Source: Heterodera schachtii (Eukaryota; Nematoda; Chromadorea; Rhabditida; Heteroderidae). From it: a stretch of DNA of 64,000 nt. The stretch is from positions 1,344,642 through 1,408,641 of the forward strand of contig SIJG01000016.1 of the NCBI GenBank assembly GCA_023374025.1. The letters are read 5' to 3'. The translations under genes and the position numbers were made by a program. Below, piece by piece: positions 49,170-58,659 of the stretch (position 1 is the stretch's first letter; each line of letters opens with the position of its first letter). Below the pieces are notes generated by a model that made no database searches, was not told where the DNA came from, and saw only the letters and a list, made by a program, of their open reading frames with translations.

Positions 49170-50240
49170 GCTTTTTTGAGAACATACATAGAGATTAAGG
49201 CTATTGATGAGTCCATTCTATGTAATAATTTAATATTTTGTTGGTTCTTGACAGCGTTGCATTGTGTTGATGAAGAAGATTTTGGTATGTATGGGTGAGA
49301 ATTAATTATAAATATATAAAAATAAACAAATAAAAAAAATTTCATTTTTCTTAATAAAATTTTATGAAAAATTTAATTCATAGATCACAATTGATTTATT
49401 GTTAAAATTTGTGCTAATTTTTAATATTAGAAATAACAAAAAAGATAAATTTTTTGCCCAAAAATTTGTGCTAAAATTCGATGCCGCTCTGTATTAAGTT
49501 AATAATTTACAGAAAAACTCTTTGTGTCATACGGGAGCACTAATGCTTCAAATCAGCAACATAAATCCGGACGTTGAAGCAATTAAATACTATCCAAAAT
49601 CACAACATTTTAGAATTTACAATGCATTACTAAAGGATGAAGAAGCACATTTGCTTTTGAATGACATTGTCGTAATTAAAGTGAATTTATTATTGAAAAA
49701 TAAATAAATAATATTAATTTGTCGTATTAAAGTTAATATATTACTGCAAAATAAATTAATTATATTGAATATTTTAGATTAAAAAGCCAACCAAATTTTC
49801 ACAAAATGCTCGATCAATTTGTTTAATTGGCTTCCGTTAGTTTATAAATGTTAAAATACTATTTACAAATACCAATTAATTGTTTCTACTTTATTGTCTT
49901 CAAATTTTCCTTTAGATTCAACCAATTCAACAAAATCTGTTGGAAAAAATATTCAAAATACTGAATATACAAAATTTATTAACACTCAATGTGTTGTTGC
50001 TGGTTGGGGTTTAACAAAACCGGCTTGCTCTAATGATGACGATAAACCACAAAGTGGCCAATTAATTTATGGCCAAATGCGAATGATTTCGAAGCAAAAA
50101 TGCCGTGAATTGTCAATTGAATATAAAAAAGGTAGTTGGAAATTATTTATTTTATTTTAATAAAATTTATATTTAGCATTCATATCACCGGATGGTAACC
50201 CAGAAGTTGAATCGATGATTGGAGACGGAAATTGTCAATT
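49170..50240 (+). pseudogene. S1 (trypsin-like) serine protease, truncated
   Basis: Exon pieces of a chymotrypsin-fold protease lie in order. 49170-49283 has WFLTALHC, with the catalytic His. 49512-49680 ends in LLNDIVVIKV, with the catalytic Asp. 49915-50130 has CVVAGWG, and a last piece near 50177-50240 ends in IGDGNCQ. The catalytic-Ser motif (CQGDSGGP in the family) is broken off right after CQ, and unrelated AT-rich sequence follows. No signal peptide or propeptide exon was found upstream. The gene probably lost its 3' end in the rearrangement that placed the palindrome arm at 50452. Secreted S1 proteases are usual in nematode gut and secretions. Confidence 0.65.
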
Positions 50241-50451
50241 GAATGTTTTTCTTCAAATTCATTTTCATTTAATCGTCCAAATCCATTTTTTATCTCTCCA
50301 ATTTGTATTCCTTTTTCTCCAATTTATTTTATTCCTCTTATTTTATTTTTATTTATTTATTCATTTCACAATTTATATTAATTAGGCTTTAAATATAAAA
50401 TTGTTTAAGTGTTGCAGACGGATACAATTTCCTCTTGTAAGCTTAAACAGT

Positions 50452-51912
50452 AAAGTAACCGCCAACATTAATAGAAATTATAAAAAATAATGCACGAAAA
50501 ATGCGAATATTCAATTGATTGGTATTTGAATTGGACGGAGCTGAAAAAAAATTGAATTTAAAATTTTATAAATTATATTTATTAAAAATAATTTGCCTTT
50601 TCTGAAGTAAATTAAAATCGCAACAAGCAAATAAATGAGAATTGTTGATAAATAAATCATATTCATAATCGTAGGCCAAATGGAATCCATGAAATAGGTG
50701 CCGCACTGATACTTAATTTAAACACTAAATTAGAAAACATTTTAAATGATTATATTTTTTTACTGTGGCCATTCCAATGTCATTCATTGAGCCAATGACT
50801 AACGTTTCGCCAGCAACATCACAAATTTGTGAATAAATATAAATTACATTGATTAGACCAAAGATGGGCAGAACCAATGCATAAATTAGAACATTTTTTG
50901 TTTCCCTGAATTAATTTAAAAATTATTAATTTTTATTTATTTATTTATTACCGTAATGGGAAAAGCACATAAATGAGACGGTCAATTGCGGTGAACAGAA
51001 GCAAAAGTGAAGCACAACAAAACGCAAAATATGAAGGGGTAAGGAGACGAATTACCAATTTATAGGGCATTAAGTAATGGCCAGAAATCACAGAGTAAGC
51101 GAATAAAAAATGACCAAATTGACTGATCATCTCAAAAAAAGAAAGAAGGGCCAACAATTTGTTGGCCGAACTGCCCAAATTCCTAATGAAATCGCATTTA
51201 GTAATTAATCAATTACTTAATTATTAATTAATTCTGACTTTGTTCGAATTGTGACGTAAACAACGAAGAAATTGATTGGAATACCGCAAATTGCAAATGC
51301 TGTGTAAATCGATGCAAAAACTGTCAATGTCCTGCGGTGATGTTCATTTGTCAATTCGGCGTAAGCCTTAAAATGCTAATTGACGAATTGTTTAATTAAC
51401 AATAGGGATAAGCCCCGACCCTTCGAGGAAGAAATTCTCTGGAGGGTGAAGGGCAGGTCGAGGATCGGGGTCAGGAAGCAAAATTGTCGGGGATCGGGGA
51501 ACCAAAATTTATTTTAACAAAAAACTTCTTTTTTTATATAAAACATAGAATTTTTAACGAAAAATTCATTTTTTTGCTAGAAAATCTAAAATATTCATTT
51601 TCAAAAAATAAAAAATTAATGAAAACAAAAAAATTGGGAATTTTTTACACGATTTATTAACAGATTTTGTTCATATTTTAATTTTTGAACAAAAGTATGA
51701 GAAAATTTTAGATTCGGCGATGTTTTAATTTGAACAAGCAATCCTTAACAGTGTAAAAATGCCTGCTACCCTGGTTTCGGGGACGGGTTGGAGATCGGGG
51801 TCGGGGAGTACGCCAAAAAGGTGGTGGATCGGGGAAAGGGAGCTTGGGGCGGGGCTCAACCCTAATTAACAATAAAAAACAAAACCTCATTAATTGTTGT
51901 TGCCTCATTCAT
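50452..51912 (-). pseudogene. srsx-like receptor copy 1, 3'-truncated
   Basis: Exons 51886-51912, 51239-51366, 50952-51182, 50764-50905, 50597-50711 and part of the sixth (from 50540) mirror the intact gene at 56862-58580. At 50452 the homology ends and the frame runs into a stop within a few codons, removing the last part of TM6 and all of TM7. It is therefore a broken copy. It differs from copy 2 at scattered sites (for example Ile for Leu in the GIPLNFF motif). Confidence 0.78.
51403..51864. mobile_element. hAT-type MITE in receptor intron 1, left arm
   Basis: TAGGGATAAGCCCCGACCC and its near-complement form the ends, with the 8-bp direct repeat ATTAACAA on both sides (51395-51402; 51865-51872). 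The same insertion is at 56910-57371 in the other arm, and a shorter derivative is at about 59541-59645 in the third copy, so it was present before the receptor duplications. Confidence 0.8.
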
Positions 51913-53105
51913 CACTTAAAATTAATTCAGATTGCAAGCTTAATTTACAATAAAAGGTGGAAAATACAAATCAATTCGTAATTGATACACTGAACAAAAA
52001 CTTGAAAAAAAATTTTGTACTTTCTGTTGCACGTCAATGGCCAAAAATATGGTCAAAGCAATGAAAATACCGACACAACCCACTAATGAAATTCGGCACT
52101 ATTGTTCTCGTGGATTTTTTTTTTTGGTTTCCATGGTCACGAATTTAATATACATTTTGATCAATTTCTGTTTCCTAACCGAAATTGAACAAAAATCGAA
52201 AAATTCAAAATTTATAATTTTACGACTTTTATTTTTTATTAAAATTTATGTTAGGACGTCGGAATTGGTTAAAATGTGCTATTCGTGATCAGTGACCCCA
52301 AACCCACGGGAAGAAATTTTCTTTACTAGACAATCTTTTTGAAAAAAAATTCCAAAAAGGATCCAACACCCTTTGGTTGTTACTAAAATTTAAATTAATT
52401 TTTTTTTTGACTGATACCGGATATTTTATGTAATTTGAAGTCCAGGGATGATTGTAGGCGCCGCCGGGAAAAATTTATTATGTTAATTTGAGCATTAATG
52501 AAATTACCCAAATGAAGCGTAGTGTGGGATAAAGTGTCACTAAAAGGATTATCTCGGAATGCATAAATTTTCTTTATTGAAAAAAGGAAACATAATGTTA
52601 AACCACTAAAAATAGTCCTTAAGAATTAGTGGAGGTTAAAAGATTTTATTAGTCCCAGCCCGAGTAATTTTTTAATAAAAATTTCAGGGTTGATCGCTAA
52701 CAAATTTTGGCCAAAAAAGACTATTAACCATTAAGGGCCCAGCAGTGCTGATAGGCATCGGACGCCGAGGAAAATTCAAAATTTAAGTCAAATTTTTAGG
52801 TTTTTGTACACATTTTCATTTTGAAATAAATTACCTTCCATGTTATGTAGCTAAGTTATTTTTAATGATAAAATCTCTTTAATGATGTAAATGATTTTTT
52901 TTTGTCCAAATTTCATCTGGTACTTCCAAAACAATCTTTTTTTCCTAACAAATTCGTTTATGGAAATCTTTTTGATAATAATTTATCACTTAATCCTTTT
53001 GGCTTTATTGTGGCTAAATGGTGAATCTGTTGGTTGGTTAGCTTTCATCAGCTAGTGTGTTGTTAGTTCAATTTGTGCACGTAAATTCTTTTGGTGCCGC
53101 CGGTG

Positions 53106-53249
53106 ATGGGTCGTTTCCTAAAAACTGTCACCAAAGCGTATTTAAACTCAAAGACAAAAATATTATATACAATAGAAAATATTTTTATTATTTTTTTCTT
53201 GATACAACTTTATAAAATTTAATAGTTTTTAGGAAACGACCTAGCACCA
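53106..53249. repeat. Small fold-back element
   Basis: GGGTCGTTTCCTAAAAACTG at 53108 is followed about 100 bp later by its reverse complement (AGTTTTTAGGAAACGACC). The mirrored copy is at about 55.52-55.66 kb. It looks like a small MITE carried within the palindrome arm. Confidence 0.55.
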
Positions 53250-53540
53250 ATTCTTTTTACTCCTTTTGTCAATGTTTTTGACAATTTATTATCCCTTTTA
53301 GTTGTTTTTTTCCTTAATTAAAAAAAGTTAAAAAGCTCAGGCCTATAAATCTCCTCCAATTTGAAGAATATGTGAATTTGAGTTTAAAGTTCCGTGAAAA
53401 TTAAAATTTTTACAAACTTATTCCAATGGTTGTGACAGTAAATGATGGTATTGTTTTCCCATAATCCACTTAATTAATCCTCTTTTTCTTCTTTCGCATC
53501 TGAACTCTGTCAAATGCCGTTGTTCATTCGTAATTTTCAA

Positions 53541-53683
53541 TCATATCATTTCATCCGACGATTCGTCTTCTGCTCCCGTCACTTTCGCTTGCGTCCTCGT
53601 CCTTCCATTGGCATTGCTTTGCTTTCCATGCCATTGGACATTTTCGGCATTTTCATGCCCATGTCCATCGTCATCATTTTCAT
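53541..53683 (-). pseudogene. Inverted fragment of the Met-rich exon 3
   Basis: The reverse complement of most of exon 3 of the gene at 54427-55230. It has lost the first 11 bases of the exon (and the first two exons). A frame starting at MKMMTMDMGMKM is open to the same stop, but there is no signal peptide. It arises from the palindrome boundary cutting through the exon. Confidence 0.75.
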
Positions 53684-54105
53684 AAAAAGATTGAAAATTA
53701 TCATTTAATAATATTTCTTAAAGTAATGATATCCTAATAATTAATAAATTGATAAAATATAATTTTTTATAATAAAACAAAATGCTGGCGGTGTTGTTGA
53801 ATGTCAAAAAAAAATTATAAAAATTGTCCCAAAAAATTTTTTCAACGTTTGGGTTTTAAGTCAATGTTCAAAAATAAGTATCTGAATTGAGATCGGCAGT
53901 TTGAAATTGGTTTTCTGAGCCCTTAGAATATTTCAGGAATCGGTGATCAGTATATTGGCCTACAAAAATGTCTGGGAATCGAATTTGGTAAATGAGATCG
54001 GAATCTTTACCTGTATTCCGTTCCATAACACCAAAGAAAATAATATATTGTAAAATAAAAAACTCCCATTCCATTCTTTCGTTGTTTTATGTCATTGCCT
54101 TTCCA

Positions 54106-54380
54106 ATGCCATTAAAAAATATATTTATAATATGCCAAGAAAGAAAATTGCTTCTTTTTTTTTTGCCAAATCAAATAAAAATGATGGTTTTTAAGCATTT
54201 ATGTGCAACCAATTTGCAACCAACAACTAACATTTTCTAATAAATGCATAAATTTTGAGCACAACTGCTGATTGAGAGTCACCTTTGACTCACAAAACTC
54301 ATTAATGTTCTCTGTCCAATCAAATTGCCTTAATTAGGTCCGATAATTGTCCGTCTGCCCATGGGATTTTCTTATAAAAG
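54106..54380 (+). promoter_or_regulatory. Promoter of the Met-rich gene: two ATGCCA boxes and TATA box
   Basis: ATGCCA occurs at 54106-54111 and 54132-54137 (about 320 and 295 bp before the ATG), and TATAAAAG at 54373-54380 (about 47 bp before the ATG). ATGCCA is the reported dorsal-gland (DOG) box of Globodera effectors. The whole block is duplicated at 15.70-16.48 kb. Function is inferred from motif and position only. Confidence 0.5.
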
Positions 54381-54426
54381 GGGAGTGAAATTTCGACAAT
54401 TATCAAGTTCACCTTCCAATAATAAA

Positions 54427-55230
54427 ATGACATCTATTCTTTTCTTCCGCTTTTCTCTGATCGCTTTTGCTTTTCCGCTTTTTCTCTTCCCAAAAGAATG
54501 CTTTTCAATGGATGGACAGAAAATGATGGCACAAATGGCGGAAGATATAGAAAATGAGGTGAAAAAATGGGCGAATAAATCCTTCTTTTTCCATGAATAT
54601 AACCATCAGCAGCAGAATTCATTTTAAACTGATAACTAGGGAGCGGATTTTCAGGGGCAAAAAATCCAATTAGGGGCCTAAATGGGGGCAAAAAATGGCG
54701 AAATAGGGGCGCAAAATGGTAAAAATTGGTAAGAAACTTTTCAAAAATGCCGAAACAGGTGCAAAAAAGGGGCGAATGCCAAAATCCGCTCCCTACTGAT
54801 GACAGTGCCTAGAACCTAAAATGGAGCAATTTTATTACTCCAAATTGATTAAATGGAATATTAAAATTCTATCAGATGCGCGGTAATGACACGCAAATGA
54901 TGGCGAAAATGGGCGAGGGCGAGGCGATGAATCACAGCAATGAAACTGGTGGGTCAAATTATTTGCTTTTACTTTTTTTTTTTGCGCATAAAAAACTATC
55001 TTGGTTATGGGTTTTACTCTGAAGAAAATTCTATTTTTTGATGATAAAGGATAGACCAATGACTTTTTATTTTAGCTTTAATGCCAATGAAAATGATGAC
55101 GATGGACATGGGCATGAAAATGCCGAAAATGTCCAATGGCATGGAAAGCAAAGCAATGCCAATGGAAGGACGAGGACAGCAAGCGAAAGTGACGGGAGCA
55201 GAAGACGAATCGTCGGATGAAATGATATGA
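54427..55230 (+). CDS. Small secreted Met-rich protein
   Basis: Three exons (54427-54558, 54876-54948, 55076-55230) join in phase to 119 aa. Residues 1-27 are a strong signal peptide (FFRFSLIAFAFPLFLFPKEC). By hand count, the mature part of about 92 residues has about 22 methionines, many as MxM or MxxM (KMMTMDMGMKMPKM, QMMAKM), with Asp, Glu and Lys but few hydrophobics. There is one N-x-S/T site (NHSNET) and an acidic end (EDESSDEMI). I recognise no family. The Met spacing resembles Cu(I)-binding Mets motifs of CTR1-type proteins; a role in binding or sparing copper, or as an effector, is speculation. It lies in the spacer of the receptor palindrome, and the arm boundary cuts exon 3. Confidence 0.72.
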
Positions 55231-58200
55231 TTGAAAATTACGAATGAACAACGGCATTTGACAGAGTTCAGATGCGAAAGAAGAAAAAGAGGATTAATTA
55301 AGTGGATTATGGGAAAACAATACCATCATTTACTGTCACAACCATTGGAATAAGTTTGTAAAAATTTTAATTTTCACGGAACTTTAAACTCAAATTCACA
55401 TATTCTTCAAATTGGAGGAGATTTATAGGCCTGAGCTTTTTAACTTTTTTTAATTAAGGAAAAAAACAACTAAAAGGGATAATAAATTGTCAAAAACATT
55501 GACAAAAGGAGTAAAAAGAATTGGTGCTAGGTCGTTTCCTAAAAACTATTAAATTTTATAAAGTTGTATCAAGAAAAAAATAATAAAAATATTTTCTATT
55601 GTATATAATATTTTTGTCTTTGAGTTTAAATACGCTTTGGTGACAGTTTTTAGGAAACGACCCATCACCGGCGGCACCAAAAGAATTTACGTGCACAAAT
55701 TGAACTAACAACACACTAGCTGATGAAAGCTAACCAACCAACAGATTCACCATTTAGCCACAATAAAGCCAAAAGGATTAAGTGATAAATTATTATCAAA
55801 AAGATTTCCATAAACGAATTTGTTAGGAAAAAAAGATTGTTTTGGAAGTACCAGATGAAATTTGGACAAAAAAAAAATAATTTACACCATTAAAGAGATT
55901 TTATCATTAAAAATAACTTAGCTACATAACATGGAAGGTAATTTATTTCAAAATGAAAATGTGTACAAAAACCTAAAAATTTCACTTAAATTTTGAATTT
56001 TCCTCGGCGTCCGATGCCTATCAGCACCGCTGGGCCCTTAATGGTTAATAGTCTTTTTTGGCCAAAATTTGTTAGCGATCAACCCTGAAATTTTTATTAA
56101 AAAATTACTCGGGCTGGGACTAATAAAATCTTTTAACCTCCACTAATTCTTAAGGACTATTTTTAGTGGTTTAACATTATGTTTCCTTTTTTCAATAAAG
56201 AAAATTTATGCATTCCGAGATAATCCTTTTAGTGACACTTTATCCCACACTACGCTTCATTTGGGTAATTTCATTAATGCTCAAATTAACATAATAAATT
56301 TTTCCCGGCGGCGCCTACAATCATCCCTGGACTTCAAATTACATAAAATATCCGGTATCAGTCAAAAAAAAAAAAATAAATTTAAATTTAGTAACAACCA
56401 AAGCATGTTGGATCCTTTTTGGAATTTTTTTTCAAAAAGATTGTCTAGTAAAGAAAATTTCTTCCCGTGGGTTTGGGGTCACTGATCACGAATAGCACAT
56501 TTTAACCAATTCCGACGTCCTAACATAAATTTTAATAAAAAATAAAAGTCGTAAAATTATAAATTTTGAATTTTTCGATTTTTGTTCAATTTCGGTTAGG
56601 AAACAGAAATTGATCAAAATGTATATTAAATTCGTGACCATGGAAACCAAAAAAAAAAATCCACGAGAACAATAGTGCCGAATTTCATTAGTGGGTTGTG
56701 TCGGTATTTTCATTGCTTTGACCATATTTTTGGCCATTGACGTGCAACAGAAAGTACAAAATTTTTTTTCAAGTTTTTGTTCAGTGTATCAATTACGAAT
56801 TGATTTGTATTTTCCACCTTTTATTGTAAATTAAGCTTGCAATCTGAATTAATTTTAAGTGATGAATGAGGCAACAACAATTAATGAGGTTTTGTTTTTT
56901 ATTGTTAATTAGGGTTGAGCCCCGCCCCAAGCTCCCTTTCCCCGATCCACCACCTTTTTGGCGTACTCCCCGACCCCGATCTCCAACCCGTCCCCGAAAC
57001 CAGGGTAGCAGGCATTTTTACACTGTTAAGGATTGCTTGTTCAAATTAAAACATCGCCGAATCTAAAATTTTCTCATACTTTTGTTCAAAAATTAAAATA
57101 TGAACAAAATCTGTTAATAAATCGTGTAAAAAATTCCCAATTTTTTTGTTTTCATTAATTTTTTATTTTTTGAAAATGAATATTTTAGATTTTCTAGCAA
57201 AAAAATGAATTTTTCGTTAAAAATTCTATGTTTTATATAAAAAAAGAAGTTTTTTGTTAAAATAAATTTTGGTTCCCCGATCCCCGACAATTTTGCTTCC
57301 TGACCCCGATCCTCGACCTGCCCTTCACCCTCCAGAGAATTTCTTCCTCGAAGGGTCGGGGCTTATCCCTATTGTTAATTAAACAATTCGTCAATTAGCA
57401 TTTTAAGGCTTACGCCGAATTGACAAATGAACATCACCGCAGGACATTGACAGTTTTTGCATCGATTTACACAGCATTTGCAATTTGCGGTATTCCACTC
57501 AATTTCTTCGTTGTTTACGTCACAATTCGAACAAAGTCAGAATTAATTAATAATTAAGTAATTGATTAATTACTAAATGCGATTTCATTAGGAATTTGGG
57601 CAGTTCGGCCAACAAATTGTTGGCCCTTCTTTCTTTTTTTGAGATGATCAGTCAATTTGGTCATTTTTTGTTCGCTTACTCTGTGATTTCTGGCCATTAC
57701 TTAATGCCCTATAAATTGGTAATTCGTCTCCTTACCCCTTCATATTTTGCGTTTTGTTGTGCTTCACTTTTGCTTCTGTTCACCGCAATTGACCGTCTCA
57801 TTTATGTGCTTTTCCCATTACGGTAATAAATAATAAATAAATAAAATTTAATAATTTTTTAAATTAATTTAGGGAAACAAAAAATGTTCTAATTTATGCA
57901 TTGGTTCTGCCCATCTTTGGTCTAATCAATGTAATTTATATTTATTCACAAATTTGTGATGTTGCTGGCGAAACGTTAGTCATTGGCTCAATGAATGACA
58001 TTGGAATGGCCACAGTAAAAAAATATATCATTTAAAATGTTTTCTAATTTATGTTTAAATTAAGTATCAGTGCGGCACCTATTTCATGGATTCCATTTGG
58101 CCTACGATTATGAATATGATTTATTTATCAACAATTCTCATTTATTTGCTTGTTGCGATTTTAATTTACTTCAGAAAAGGCAAATTATTTTAATAATATT

Positions 58201-58321
58201 TTTGATAAAATTTTAAATTCAATTTTTTTAAGCTCCGTCCAATTCAAATACCAATCAATTGAATATTCGCATTTTCCGTTCATTATTTTTTATAATTTCT
58301 GTTAATGTTGGCGGTTACTTT
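55087..58321 (+). repeat. Right arm of GPCR palindrome (partner 50452-53683)
   Basis: See 50452-53683. The part from about 56300 to 58655 is also tandemly repeated at about 58660-60945. Confidence 0.88.
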
Positions 58322-58580
58322 CTGAAATTCATTCACATTACCATGATAATTCCATTGTTAAACAATGATATTATTGAAATTTGGAACCAAAATCAAATTT
58401 TTGGCATTTTGTTAAACATTAGTGGCGTTTCAAATGCGCCGATTCTTTTTTGGACGAGGTAAGCCTTTTAATTTTAAAATTTTAATTTAGCAATAAATGT
58501 TTAGTAGCGAATATCGCCAAGCATTTGTGAAGGAATGGCAGAAGATCCGAAATCTTTTCTTCTCTACAAATTATGTATAA
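56862..58580 (+). CDS. srsx-like 7TM receptor, intact copy
   Basis: Seven exons (56862-56888, 57408-57535, 57592-57822, 57873-58014, 58065-58179, 58233-58458, 58505-58580) join in phase to 314 aa. TM1 has CGIPLNFFVVYVTIRTKN. TM3 ends in AIDRLIYVLFPLR, the DRY-like position of rhodopsin-type receptors. TM6-TM7 follow in exon 6 (NVGGYFLKF then APILFW), and a short cytoplasmic tail ends at 58580. This pattern fits the nematode SRSX family of rhodopsin-like chemoreceptors. Intron 5 starts with GC. Intron 1 contains a MITE (56910-57371). A truncated inverted copy (50452-51912) and a nonsense-mutated direct copy (59492-60858) flank it, leaving this as the one intact member here. Confidence 0.8.
56910..57371. 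mobile_element. hAT-type MITE in receptor intron 1, right arm
   Basis: Mirror of 51403-51864. Ends TAGGGTTGAGCCCCG and the complement of GGTCGGGGCTTATCCCTA, flanked by TTGTTAAT on both sides (56902-56909; 57372-57379). Confidence 0.8.
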
Positions 58581-58659
58581 CCCTTTTGATGTCATTTTAA
58601 CGGATGGAAAAATTGGAAAAGATTTTTTTAAATATGATAAATAAAATCACTTTTTTTTC

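Larger units (their letters stand above)
50452..53683 (-). repeat. Left arm of GPCR palindrome (partner 55087-58321)
   Basis: About 3.23 kb repeated in reverse complement with few differences. The arms flank a 1.4-kb spacer (53684-55086) with exons 1-2 of the Met-rich gene and the first nucleotides of exon 3. The outer edge cuts the sixth exon of the receptor; the inner edge cuts the third exon of the Met-rich gene. Confidence 0.88.
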
